Assembly (NCBI RefSeq): GCF_017599345.1
Contig: NZ_JAGFVL010000011.1
Span: forward strand, 1 to 64,000
DNA length: 64,000 nucleotides
Reading direction: 5' to 3'
Source of the DNA: Gracilibacillus suaedae
GTDB taxonomy: Bacteria; Bacillota; Bacilli; Bacillales; Amphibacillaceae
Shown here: positions 36,601-43,760 of the stretch, piece by piece
Numbering within the stretch: position 1 is the stretch's first letter
Layout: the number at the start of each line of letters is the position of its first letter
The notes under the pieces: model-generated
Databases searched by the model: none
What the model was told of the DNA's origin: nothing
The model's input: only the letters and a program-made list of their open reading frames with translations
Translations under genes and position numbers: made by a program

Positions 36601-38376
36601 CGTTTTAGCCAATGCTTCATTTAACGCTTGTTTGTATGCTTCATCCGCTTTTGTTTGTGCACCGCTTGGAGTTTCTTTTGTGCTTGGGTCATAATTAGGG
36701 TCGTAAGAAGTATCAGAACCTACAGTAATGCTTCCTGCGCTTAATCTTCCATCGATATGTGCATCGGTTATGATCGCTTCATTTAGGTGTACTTTTTCAA
36801 TAATCGCTTCTTCTGCTAGCAATGATCTAGTAATAGTTTGATCTGCGATGTCTGTATTAGCATCTATTTGTAACGTTTGTGCTGTTACCTCTCCTGATAA
36901 GTCCGATCTCGTTCCATGTGTATTAAATGCTCTTAGCCTGAAATACCATTGCTCATTAGTATTAGCATCGAACACATATCCACCGCTTTTTCCTCTCCAC
37001 ACAAGGTTAGTATCATCATCAGGTACAAATCCCGACGTCTGAGAAGCGTATAATTCATAACCAGCAATATAACTAGATGCGTCATAATCCCAACTTAACT
37101 GAACAGTCTTAAATGCTCCTGTCGCTGTTAATCCAGTAGGTGTTAAAGGTACAGTATAGGGAAAGTTATCATCATCTACAGTAGGGTCGGTACTTTCATC
37201 CCACATACCTGAATTGTTTTTAACCTTTTCTACAACCCACTCGATATCTTGATCTCTCTCATCCAACTGTAAGAAATTTCCTAGTGTTACATCCCCAGTT
37301 GAAGGGTCACCGATATCATATACTAACTTTAAAACTCGTGATTCAATTACAATAATAGGCTTTATTTTCATATCCCTAGCAATGCCTGTATCCCCTACAA
37401 AAACCTGTTCATGTTCTTTTCCTGATATCTTATAGTAAGTTGCAATAGACATTTCATATTCCGCTTGTGTTTCTTTTTTAGTTTGTAAATTCTCATAAGT
37501 AGATTGCAGCAAGGCTTCTTTATCCGTTTCGTCATTAAATTCTACATGTCCGAAACGATGTTCCATTTGTTGAGTATCAGGATTCCAAATACCATATGCC
37601 TGTTTGGCTTCTTCATCTCCTACCCATTCCTGACCAAGTGGCTTGTCTACAGGGTCGCCGTTTGCTGTTGACCATTCTATATCTGCAAATGTGATTTTTC
37701 TACTGTATCCATCCCCTGATTCAACACTTGAACCTCTACCATATAACGCGGTTTTTGGATAAAACAGCTTCGTTCTTCTAATACTTGTAATATCCTTGCC
37801 GATTTCAAACCGTTTACCGTTATTTACTCCTTTGCTGGCCACAATATCAACATATCTACCTGCTATGCCTGTGTCGTCTACCTCAATACGATCTATAAAT
37901 TCCCCTGTGAATTGTTTTGATGCTTCTTGTAAAGAGGCATAACCAAAGACATAATAGAAATTCATAGATTGTAACCCTAAATCAGCCACATTTCCTCGTT
38001 TCCATCGAGACTTTTCTAAAATAGCATCTAATACCTCTGCCATTGTTGCATCTGACAATCGTCTGTCCTCTATCAATACATCGTCTAATTCTTGAATACA
38101 AGGAAGGCATTTAACAGTCCTCTCGACTGTATCTGCATGTTCGTCATCTTCTTCCCTGATCACAAACAATCGAAATCTACCTTGTAAATCCTTAAAGGCT
38201 ACTTGGTTACCACCTATTAAATGTTTTGCATCTTCATCCTCAGCAGGAAAAGTAACCGTAAGTGCAACAGGTTTCTCGGTTTCTTCCTCGAAAGGTGCTT
38301 CTATATAGTTATCTGTAATGGTTAAAAGGTTATCTTGCTTATCAAAAATGTAAATGGGTGTCTTTTCAAATCCCAT
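33652..38376 (-). CDS. Phage tail-tip protein (Tal/prophage endopeptidase tail) with Fn3 and C-terminal S74-like domain
   Basis: A 1574-residue structural protein. The N-terminal 350-400 residues match phage minor structural/tail endopeptidase proteins that form the tail tip. A fibronectin type III domain follows (about 415-510), then phage-fibre helical segments (DITRSLLAEEAII-like), jelly-roll regions in the middle, and a C-terminal part with KTNIQSFEETF and KLKIGLLAEES, like the self-cleaving S74 chaperone. ATG at 38376 overlaps the Dit stop (TAATG), with AGGTGG upstream. The host-recognition part would be in the middle third. Confidence 0.88.
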   Translation of the reverse strand: MGFEKTPIYIFDKQDNLLTITDNYIEAPFEEETEKPVALTVTFPAEDEDAKHLIGGNQVAFKDLQGRFRLFVIREEDDEHADTVERTVKCLPCIQELDDVLIEDRRLSDATMAEVLDAILEKSRWKRGNVADLGLQSMNFYYVFGYASLQEASKQFTGEFIDRIEVDDTGIAGRYVDIVASKGVNNGKRFEIGKDITSIRRTKLFYPKTALYGRGSSVESGDGYSRKITFADIEWSTANGDPVDKPLGQEWVGDEEAKQAYGIWNPDTQQMEHRFGHVEFNDETDKEALLQSTYENLQTKKETQAEYEMSIATYYKISGKEHEQVFVGDTGIARDMKIKPIIVIESRVLKLVYDIGDPSTGDVTLGNFLQLDERDQDIEWVVEKVKNNSGMWDESTDPTVDDDNFPYTVPLTPTGLTATGAFKTVQLSWDYDASSYIAGYELYASQTSGFVPDDDTNLVWRGKSGGYVFDANTNEQWYFRLRAFNTHGTRSDLSGEVTAQTLQIDANTDIADQTITRSLLAEEAIIEKVHLNEAIITDAHIDGRLSAGSITVGSDTSYDPNYDPSTKETPSGAQTKADEAYKQALNEALAKTMDKKASMANGAFSKRVVLHSATIRYACFDKSTKIYINGTLQIDSSQDDIFGTFSCDYEDEITSNKPIALIYADKPSPVPSMNLKTKRTGFITDRYSPHRVRVYAEEDGVIEVRQDDPTKATPDYTIDVTAYQRANITIDDDDNGHQYYLTSNIEFIGEKDGNNGSGDCITFFPASKEILIWTSPNEGILDFDGKGFTNHGNGFYSSDGYILAMNTADGAGGDGESAVAWEACSDNYVTPHPVDGYEIRTIEPCTVNTYLWDNNAGKWTLYNTHDLTSASRNNPMDVSVGDDSGSGTQIGSSTAIMKFQADGKFYVRTNDVNNDGEYPPIGYLPSLTNDILSSVDYAEIQANISEKNSKSYTDQRVYHYPNNTFTESDDASAYNPKPSVAVMQVTSGWSGATGSTYGVVTTYWSAEQRARQEYVDADNKVVVREVHPSTYPVWSNWREVEDTEGAQAKANQALNDAKEYRDLWAYPGTTKINGGDIYTNSVTANEIDVSRLSALSADLGDIYAGNIYTDDVVIGNNTVTIDDVGIEILDGNLILKDSVTNMISTAMFKNNLVADHSFESIRAGSQQTGQYVFEAIAPKQQNMVNGWSAVGSPRVMSIYQTGGDKLWIMFGLKQALVNSSNYLRQRIAATGNATFNLSAHFRKHPDYTSATPRLYVQFLDYDYNVLSSHSEDFTAPFNSSTTYRYDTTFTTPSNTSFIELRPRTAGSNWLLIDGVQLVEHDIATPYAPENELSNIIHGLSEPEVITSRSFQATDHFSVTKSGAYGYLAFSRDDPNYWGNWQIDLPYGDFGISKESGGDRYFLIRDSDGSVEIINGVHSSNYIVNGSNNLYLQPKGAVWVSETGYNGGNPDYREVRASDFVTASSVTGKTNIQSFEETFESTATEVIMDQNFHTYYRQSDLDRGIYDKLKIGLLAEESHRAFRDENGINNYSLTSALGVMNQEQELKIRNHDKEFDNVYEILDQLTYEINQLKGA

Positions 38377-39098
38377 TACAACCACCTCTCAATATAATCT
38401 GTGCTTAATGTGGTAGAAGCAGGGGTTAATGTGAAATTATTTTCCCCTGCTACTAAACTTGGAAAATCTGCTTTCATCAAATCGATAGCATTCATCTGTA
38501 ATTCACCATCAATAGAAACCTTATTATTTTCGCAATCTATCTCCACCACATTGCCTGCCACTAAGTTATAGTTAATAACGATTTCTTCTCCTGTTTCTTG
38601 ATGTACTACCGATAAAGAATTAGTTGATTCCTGAATAGTTGCGGTAATAATAGGTGGTGTTTTTGCAGTGCTATTTAAAGTAATCGTTGTACCAGTTTGA
38701 TTCGTTTTATTTGCTCCATATTTATCAGGGTCACTGCAATAAAAAACTAGCGTAATCGGTTTGTTTGATACTTCTTCTTCCGATTCGCTAGTTTGCTCAT
38801 TAATACCGTAATACTTCTTTACAGGGTCATCTGTAAAATAGATTTCTCGTTCTTTTTCGCTATACAGTAGACCATTCATTCTTTCGATCTCAGTTCTTAA
38901 TGCTTCGGGACTACTGGCAGATAATGTACCGTCTACCTCTAAAATTCTCGGAGGTCTTGTTGCACCTCGATATAAAGAACCTTTTTTATTTGCTATTTCG
39001 GTTGCATTGATTTCCTGATTAACTGGACCTCTGCCACGAATAGCAGTGACAATAAAATCAAATTCTTCTTCATAATTAATTCCGTTTACCACTAACAT
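38376..39098 (-). CDS. Phage distal tail protein Dit (SPP1 gp19.1-like)
   Basis: A 240-residue protein: N-terminal Dit ring domain (VVNGINYEEEFDFIVTAIRGRGP, then ATRPPRILEVDGTLS) and a galectin-like C-terminal domain (PPIITATIQE onward). Dit forms the hexameric hub joining the tail tube to the tip in siphophages. It is encoded between the tape-measure fragment and Tal, the normal siphophage order. It appears intact. Confidence 0.9.
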   Translation of the reverse strand: MLVVNGINYEEEFDFIVTAIRGRGPVNQEINATEIANKKGSLYRGATRPPRILEVDGTLSASSPEALRTEIERMNGLLYSEKEREIYFTDDPVKKYYGINEQTSESEEEVSNKPITLVFYCSDPDKYGANKTNQTGTTITLNSTAKTPPIITATIQESTNSLSVVHQETGEEIVINYNLVAGNVVEIDCENNKVSIDGELQMNAIDLMKADFPSLVAGENNFTLTPASTTLSTDYIERWL

Positions 39099-39114
39099 GT
39101 ATTCTCACCACCTA

Positions 39115-39519
39115 CTATGACCTTCTCAAACGGTATGTTTTTCTTTGTTGCAATTTCGTTATATCATCTACAAATACCTCAAAATCACGACCAGCTAAAC
39201 GTAATGTAAGATGCAAGGCTTGTGGTGCACTTCCTGTAGCATCTCCTTTAATTGCACGAACCAATTCGCCCAACACACCTTTTAATTCTTGCTGGATGAT
39301 TGATCTTAACATTTTCTGTGGTGCGACAATCTCAGGGTTACCAGCACCAGCATCCCCGACCATTGCTACTGTTGGCTTGTCTACTACACCACCAGTTGCT
39401 AATGCAGGTATCTTTGGTACCCATCCGAAACCAACGCTATAACCACCTAAAGTCACCTCCTGGTTACCAATTCTAAGCTTTTCATCTACATCTATTTTAA
39501 TTTTCTTTTGTTTTCTTAA
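39115..39519 (-). pseudogene. Truncated tape-measure protein gene (C-terminal about 130 codons)
   Basis: The frame is open from a stop at 39520 to 39115. It gives IDVDEKLRIGNQEVTLGGYS, then FGWVPKIPALATGGVVDKPT and GEAGP-like VGDAGAGNPEIVAPQ, the usual end of a siphophage tape-measure protein, which normally has hundreds to thousands of residues. There is no start codon before residue 22, and the upstream part is gone. The cut falls directly beside the switch region, so a large deletion is the simplest cause. Confidence 0.8.
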
Positions 39520-39547
39520 TTATACAAGAACAAACATTCTATTTCGA
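39519..39547 (-). promoter_or_regulatory. Divergent promoter toward tail-tip/lysis genes, with operator in spacer
   Basis: Minus-strand TCGAAA (542-547), 17 bases, TATAAT (519-524). The -35 matches 4 of 6 bases. The spacer contains the palindrome GAACAAACATTC (39528-39539). Transcription would enter the tape-measure fragment, Dit, Tal and the lysis cassette. Confidence 0.5.
39528..39539. promoter_or_regulatory. SOS-box-like operator 1
   Basis: GAACAAACATTC, fitting GAACRWAYRTTC, close to the Bacillus LexA consensus GAACRNRYGTTY; one base short of it at the second half-site. Confidence 0.55.
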
Positions 39548-39562
39548 TCTAATTATTTTTGA

Positions 39563-39590
39563 TTGACTAAAGGAACGTATGTTCTATAAT
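39563..39590 (+). promoter_or_regulatory. Promoter of the immA-like gene, with operator in spacer
   Basis: TTGACT (563-568), 16 bases, perfect TATAAT (585-590). The spacer is filled by the perfect palindrome GAACGTATGTTC. This is the layout of a repressor-controlled promoter. Confidence 0.7.
39573..39584. promoter_or_regulatory. SOS-box-like operator 2 (GAACGTATGTTC)
   Basis: A perfect palindrome that fits the Bacillus LexA core GAACRNRYGTTY at every base; the flanks G and T deviate from the outer C and G. A phage repressor with similar specificity is the alternative. Confidence 0.65.
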
Positions 39591-39622
39591 ATGAATAAGC
39601 ACTACTAAATTATTACTATGCA

Positions 39623-39643
39623 GGAATTACTTTTGGTAATTCC
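39623..39643. repeat. Perfect 8-bp hairpin in the immA leader
   Basis: GGAATTAC / GTAATTCC with a 5-base loop, inside the transcript leader of the immA-like gene. No T-run follows, so it is not a standard terminator. Confidence 0.5.
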
Positions 39644-39683
39644 CTACCTCCTTATACGAGGTGTTTATTTTTCACTCTAAAAG

Positions 39684-39695
39684 GAACATACATTC
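39684..39695. promoter_or_regulatory. SOS-box-like operator 3
   Basis: GAACATACATTC, one base different from operator 1, ending 3 bases before the GAAGGAG ribosome binding site of the immA-like gene, where a bound repressor would block transcription. Confidence 0.55.
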
Positions 39696-39715
39696 TGTGA
39701 AGGAGCTGTTTGCCT

Positions 39716-40413
39716 ATGGATTACATCCCAACAAATTTAGAAATGGAAGTCGAAAAAGAACTGAAAAGATTAAATGTCATTTCTCCAATACAACTGTTAG
39801 ATATAGAAGGTATAGCGTATAAATATAACATTTTATTAAAAAGTCATAGAGGACCATCTGTATCTGGTATTTTTTCGGGAGTGAAAATAATCAAAGTGGA
39901 TTCACGATTGCATTACTTAGCACAAGACAGCAATTTTTCCATGAACTTGGCCATGTCTTATATCACTATGGCGATCAACAAGAATTACCGAAATCCTTTA
40001 AGGATTTGCAGGAGTATAAAGCTAGAAATTTCGCTTTACATTATGCAATACCCACATTTATGCTACATCATCTAGACTTACCTGAATCTCGGTTTGCAGC
40101 AATTGAGTATATAGCAACTACTTTTCAGGTTACTTATGAATTCGCTAAAGAGCGATTAACACATTTTGAAAATCAAATCACAGGAGCATTATTTTTAAAG
40201 GAGTTGAACATGCACTTTACTAATCATCAACAAATACAAGAGCAACCTGACTCGATCGACCTATATGATGATTTACCTTTTTGGGAACAACCCGACTTCA
40301 AATCATTCTTAGCAGATTTAGAGAAAGCAGGATTTAAAGAAAATGAGATTAAAAATATAGTGAATCAAATTAAACGTAAAGAAGCTGCCACTCATTCACA
40401 ACAAGGAAATTAA
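39716..40413 (+). pseudogene. ImmA/IrrE-type metallopeptidase gene, frameshifted
   Basis: Frame 1 gives residues 1 to about 66 (MDYIPTNLEMEV to IIKVDSRLHYL). At about 39915 the reading shifts, and a second frame continues STRQQFFHELGHVLYHYGDQ, with the zinc motif HELGH, to the stop at 40413. One missing base explains it. ImmA peptidases cleave phage or ICE repressors (ImmR) to induce excision after DNA damage. The ATG at 39716 sits 10 bases after GAAGGAG. No ImmR-type repressor gene is present. A sequencing error cannot be excluded. Confidence 0.82.
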
Positions 40414-40438
40414 TTTTCTTTTGGAAGGAGCTAGTCGA

Positions 40439-40612
40439 ATGAATTTGGATGATTCAATTCGCAAATTAGAAAGGTTAATAGCTATTTATTACTTAGGAAA
40501 CAACTACGTTAGTGGAGGGGTTGAGTTATCTAGAGCGGAATCGAAACTAGTTATGCGTCAAATAATGCATTCTCTGGAGATAGCTGAAATGATTAGAGAT
40601 AAGAAATTGTAA
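40439..40612 (+). CDS. Small helical protein between immA and integrase
   Basis: A 57-residue protein starting MNLDDSIRKLERLIAIYYLG. The ATG at 40439 follows GGAAGGAG; the TTG at 40421 lies inside that site. It is cytoplasmic and predicted mostly helical. Its place just before the integrase gene suggests an excisionase-like or regulatory part, but no winged-helix motif is clear. Confidence 0.65.
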   Translation: MNLDDSIRKLERLIAIYYLGNNYVSGGVELSRAESKLVMRQIMHSLEIAEMIRDKKL

Positions 40613-40679
40613 TTTTTCAATGATGATAACTCACAAATATTCCAGTTACAATAAACCAAAAATAAAAAGGTGATAGGTT

Positions 40680-41714
40680 ATGAAAAATCCAAACGGATAC
40701 GGATCTGTTTTTAAATTATCCGGGAAAAGAAGAAGACCATTCGCTGTAAGAATAACAGTAGGATGGGATGACGAAGGTAAACAACAATACGATTATTTAG
40801 GTTATTATGCAAGCAGAAAAGAAGCGATGGTTGCATTAGCTGAGTACAATGAGAATCCTTATGCGCTAGAATCAACAAAAATAACATTTGCATCTATGTA
40901 CCAGATGTTTTATAAAGAAAAATTTAAGAATATCCCTAATCATAAAGAAAAATCAAGTAAAAATGGATATAGTGCTGCATACAATCATTCGAAAGATTTA
41001 CACGAGATGCGATTTATCGATATTAAAACCAGTCACCTTCAAGATTTAATTGATAAATGCGAAAAAGGGCATGGTACCAAAAGGAAAATAAAAGTTCTTT
41101 TTAACCAAATGTATAAATTCGCAATGAAAAATGACATGGTTTCTAAAGATTACTCTAAATATATTGTTATGCCTAAAAATGAATCAGGAAGTAACCGTAG
41201 TCCATTTACGCAACATGAAATTAATTTATTATGGGATAATATAGGTCACATAGAAGACGTTGATACTGCTTTAATTATGATTTACTCAGGATTGCGTCCA
41301 GGCGAGCTTATAGAGATAAAGAATAAAGACATCCATCTTAAAGAAAGACACTTCCGAGGTGGAATAAAAACTGCTGCAGGTAAAAACAGGATCATTCCTA
41401 TTCATAAAAAAATCCATACATTAATTGAAAAGCGAATGGATCCGGAAAATGAGTATCTAATTGTTAACCAGGATAATAAGCATTTGAGTTACTATACGTA
41501 TTACCATAATCGCTGGAAGAAAATGATGGAACAATTAGGACTTAATCACAAACCTCATGATTGTCGACATACCTTTGCAACATTAATGAACAATGCTGAA
41601 GCTAATAAAGTTGCTATTCAAAGAATAATGGGACATGCCTCAAAAGACATCACAGATAAAGTCTATACACACAAAGATATTGAGCAGCTACTCATAGCGA
41701 TAGACATGCTATAG
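40680..41714 (+). CDS. int: Phage tyrosine integrase
   Basis: A 344-residue tyrosine recombinase: N-terminal arm-binding AP2-like domain (FAVRITVGWDDEGKQQYDYLG), SAM-like core-binding domain (about 70-165) and catalytic domain with Arg206 (SGLRPGEL), Lys230, His293 and Arg296 (HDCRHTFAT), His319 (IMGHAS) and nucleophile Tyr329 (KVYTHK). All catalytic residues are present. It lies 148 bases from the right attachment site and points toward it, the normal arrangement. It is the likely enzyme for insertion into rpsI. Confidence 0.95.
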   Translation: MKNPNGYGSVFKLSGKRRRPFAVRITVGWDDEGKQQYDYLGYYASRKEAMVALAEYNENPYALESTKITFASMYQMFYKEKFKNIPNHKEKSSKNGYSAAYNHSKDLHEMRFIDIKTSHLQDLIDKCEKGHGTKRKIKVLFNQMYKFAMKNDMVSKDYSKYIVMPKNESGSNRSPFTQHEINLLWDNIGHIEDVDTALIMIYSGLRPGELIEIKNKDIHLKERHFRGGIKTAAGKNRIIPIHKKIHTLIEKRMDPENEYLIVNQDNKHLSYYTYYHNRWKKMMEQLGLNHKPHDCRHTFATLMNNAEANKVAIQRIMGHASKDITDKVYTHKDIEQLLIAIDML

Positions 41715-41751
41715 GAAGGCTGTTTTCCTCTTTAAAATAAGTGTCTATTAC

Positions 41752-41877
41752 CTGTATATTTCGTGTATATTACGAGTGATTTTTTGTAGAAATTTAAACA
41801 AATCTATATATAGTAAAAATCCCCAACCATAGGCGGTTGGGGACTTCGTAAAACATATAAACTTAACGTTTTGAGAA
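41752..41877. repeat. Prophage right-end repeat, copy 2
   Basis: Near-identical to 20480-20594, with a 10-base insertion (TGTATATTAC) near the left edge and about five substitutions. It contains the rpsI terminator and runs into the rpsI stop codon. Confidence 0.85.
41814..41843 (-). terminator. Terminator of rplM-rpsI, supplied by the prophage end
   Basis: CCCCAACC / GGTTGGGG arms with a 6-base loop and TTTTTAC on the minus strand, 20 bases beyond the rpsI stop. It lies on the prophage side of the att core, so the element provides it. Confidence 0.85.
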
Positions 41878-41885
41878 CTGTGGTG
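41862..41885. repeat. Attachment site (attR) within the rpsI 3' end
   Basis: 24-bp perfect direct repeat of 24122-24145, covering the final rpsI codons (PQFSKR and stop). Integration here leaves the rpsI product unchanged. Confidence 0.9.
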
Positions 41886-42255
41886 CACGACGAGCTTTTT
41901 TAAGACCGTATTTTTTACGTTCTTTAGCACGCGCGTCACGAGTTAAGAATCCTGCACGTTTAAGTGTTGTGCGGTATTCTGGGTCAGCTTCTAATAATGC
42001 ACGAGCAACGCCATGACGAATTGCACCAGCTTGACCAGTGTATCCTCCACCATCAACGTTTACTAATACATCATAGCTACCTTCTGTTTCAGTAGATGCT
42101 AATGGTTGCTTAATGATTGTACGTAGTGTTTCATATGGGAAGTAATCTTCCGCATCACGGTTATTTACAACGATTCGTCCAGTACCTGGAACTAAACGTA
42201 CACGTGCAGTTGAAGTTTTACGGCGTCCGGTACCGTAGTATTGTACTTGTGCCAC
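41863..42255 (-). CDS. rpsI: 30S ribosomal protein S9
   Basis: A 130-residue protein with the typical start [19 protein letters not shown] and C-terminal RRAPQFSKR, whose basic tail reaches the P-site tRNA. It is downstream of rplM with a 20-base gap and shares its promoter. The last codons form the attachment core used by the element stack to its left. Confidence 0.98.
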   Translation of the reverse strand: MAQVQYYGTGRRKTSTARVRLVPGTGRIVVNNRDAEDYFPYETLRTIIKQPLASTETEGSYDVLVNVDGGGYTGQAGAIRHGVARALLEADPEYRTTLKRAGFLTRDARAKERKKYGLKKARRAPQFSKR

Positions 42256-42275
42256 TATTCGTTACCTCCTTTTAA

Positions 42276-42713
42276 TTATCCGCGAAGTGTGTAAACTTCT
42301 GGTTGTTGAGCTTCATGTTTATGGTCTGCTCCACGATAAACATGTAGTTTTTTACCCATTTTACGTCCTAATTTACCTTTTGGTAGCATCCCTTTAATGG
42401 TTAGTTCTAACATTTGTTCAGGATATTTTTCACGCATTTCGTTAGCAGTACGTGTTTTTAAACCACCTGGGTGATTAGAGTGACGGTGATATAACTTATC
42501 GCTAAGTTTTTTACCTGTAAGTTCGATTTTTTCCGCGTTGATAATGATCACATGATCACCAGTGTCAACATGCGGTGTATATGTTGGTTTGTGCTTACCG
42601 CGAAGGATTGTAGCAATCTCACTTGCTAAACGACCTAACGTTTGACCTTCTGCGTCGACAACAAACCATTTGCGTTCAATATTATCTTCATTTGCCATGA
42701 AAGTTGTGCGCAT
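42276..42713 (-). CDS. rplM: 50S ribosomal protein L13
   Basis: A 145-residue protein with the L13 pattern [19 protein letters not shown] and [14 protein letters not shown]13 is an early 50S assembly protein and in Firmicutes controls its own operon through a leader RNA. Good AGGAGG site; first gene of rplM-rpsI. Confidence 0.98.
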   Translation of the reverse strand: MRTTFMANEDNIERKWFVVDAEGQTLGRLASEIATILRGKHKPTYTPHVDTGDHVIIINAEKIELTGKKLSDKLYHRHSNHPGGLKTRTANEMREKYPEQMLELTIKGMLPKGKLGRKMGKKLHVYRGADHKHEAQQPEVYTLRG

Positions 42714-42719
42714 GATCGG

Positions 42720-42932
42720 TTACCTCCTAAATCAATGTTTCTTAAGTGTTTTTTAATTTGTATAGCTCCGAGCGCCCAAAAAACTAGTGCCTAACACTTG
42801 CGCTCTGTACGATAAGTCATCATCAGCTCCTTCGTCGCTGTGATTCCTTTATCTCGCTTTTCTAGTTCCGAATTTATATTCTAACACGAGTAACTTTCCG
42901 GGGCTATTCGTGGTTTAGAAAATAAAATGCCA
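42720..42932 (-). ncRNA. Probable L13 leader (autoregulatory 5' UTR)
   Basis: About 210 bases of transcript leader precede rplM. It includes hairpins GAGCGC / GCGCTC (with TTTTTTGGG inside) and CAGC / GCTG around GACGAAGGA. Firmicutes carry a known L13 leader at this place that binds L13; position and structure fit, but I could not test the covariance model. Confidence 0.55.
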
Positions 42933-42938
42933 TAGACC

Positions 42939-42967
42939 ATAATATAATATACAACCCCAAATGTCAA
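42939..42967 (-). promoter_or_regulatory. rplM-rpsI promoter
   Basis: Minus-strand TTGACA (962-967), 17 bases, TATTAT (939-944), a near-consensus sigma-A promoter just downstream of truA. Confidence 0.85.
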
Positions 42968-42997
42968 TAGATAGTACGCAAGGATTCGTTGTTTTTA

Positions 42998-43747
42998 TCA
43001 GCTTTTTTTATCATAACTTACTTCCCATAAATACAACCCTTGTGGAGGAGCGGTTTTGCCAGCCTTTGAACGATCTTGGGCAGCGATGATCTCTGTAATT
43101 TCCTCTGGCTCTCGTTTACCTAGTCCGATATCAATTAAAGTACCAACAATAATCCGTACCATATTATATAAAAAGCCAGTACCTCTTACTCGAACGATGA
43201 TGTCGTTTTCTTCTTGATTGACCGTAATGTCTGTAATCGTACGTACCTTATCTCCTTTTACATTACTGTTTGCTGCACAGAAAGAGGAAAAATCATGACT
43301 GCCTAGAAAATGTTGACTTGCTTCATACATTGCTTCCAGATCAAGCTCGCCTTCTACAAAATGGGTATAATGGCGGCGAAACAAATTTTTCTCCTGTGCG
43401 TTCAAGATATAATAACGATATTCTTTCTCACTAACATCATACCGAGCATGAAAATCATCCGGAACTTCTGTAATGGATACCACCTCGACATCATCTGGAA
43501 GCATGGTGTTTAAAGCTCGTAACCAGTTTTCAGATGGGATCTCTAATTCCGTATCAAAGTGAAGCACCTGTCCCACTGCATGAACTCCCTGATCGGTTCT
43601 GCCTGATGCCGTTACACGGACATGATTACCTTTATGCATTTTTGTTAGAACCTTTTCGATTACCCCTTGTACCGTTCGGCCATTTGGCTGTACTTGATAG
43701 CCTGAAAAAAACGTACCATCATATTGAATAATTGCTTTTAATCTCAT
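42998..43747 (-). CDS. truA: tRNA pseudouridine(38-40) synthase TruA
   Basis: A 249-residue protein with catalytic Asp52 in ASGRTDQGVHA and the later motif RVRGTGFLYNMVRIIVGTL. It converts uridines 38-40 of many tRNAs to pseudouridine. It follows ecfT with a 13-base gap, in the same minus-strand operon as the ECF genes. Confidence 0.97.
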   Translation of the reverse strand: MRLKAIIQYDGTFFSGYQVQPNGRTVQGVIEKVLTKMHKGNHVRVTASGRTDQGVHAVGQVLHFDTELEIPSENWLRALNTMLPDDVEVVSITEVPDDFHARYDVSEKEYRYYILNAQEKNLFRRHYTHFVEGELDLEAMYEASQHFLGSHDFSSFCAANSNVKGDKVRTITDITVNQEENDIIVRVRGTGFLYNMVRIIVGTLIDIGLGKREPEEITEIIAAQDRSKAGKTAPPQGLYLWEVSYDKKS

Positions 43748-43760
43748 TTTACTTTTCTCC

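Larger units (their letters stand above)
24122..41885. mobile_element. Defective 17.8-kb prophage integrated at rpsI
   Basis: Bounded by perfect 24-bp repeats, with a tyrosine integrase directly inside the right end. Contents from right to left: integrase, small ORF, frameshifted ImmA-like gene, switch region, tape-measure fragment, Dit, Tal, coiled-coil protein, lysis cassette with endolysin, then cargo genes. Terminase, portal, capsid, head-tail connectors, tube, replication genes and a full repressor are missing, so it cannot make virions alone. Confidence 0.88.

Noticed and set aside
39456-39470. Tape-measure fragment as a genuine 113-aa gene starting at GTG 39456
   Set aside because: Same-frame tape-measure sequence continues upstream of that GTG, and AGGAGGTG overlaps the codon, so it is a fragment rather than a gene start.
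40620-40679. Excisionase gene next to int
   Set aside because: No open frame of suitable length; only a ribosome binding site for the integrase is present.
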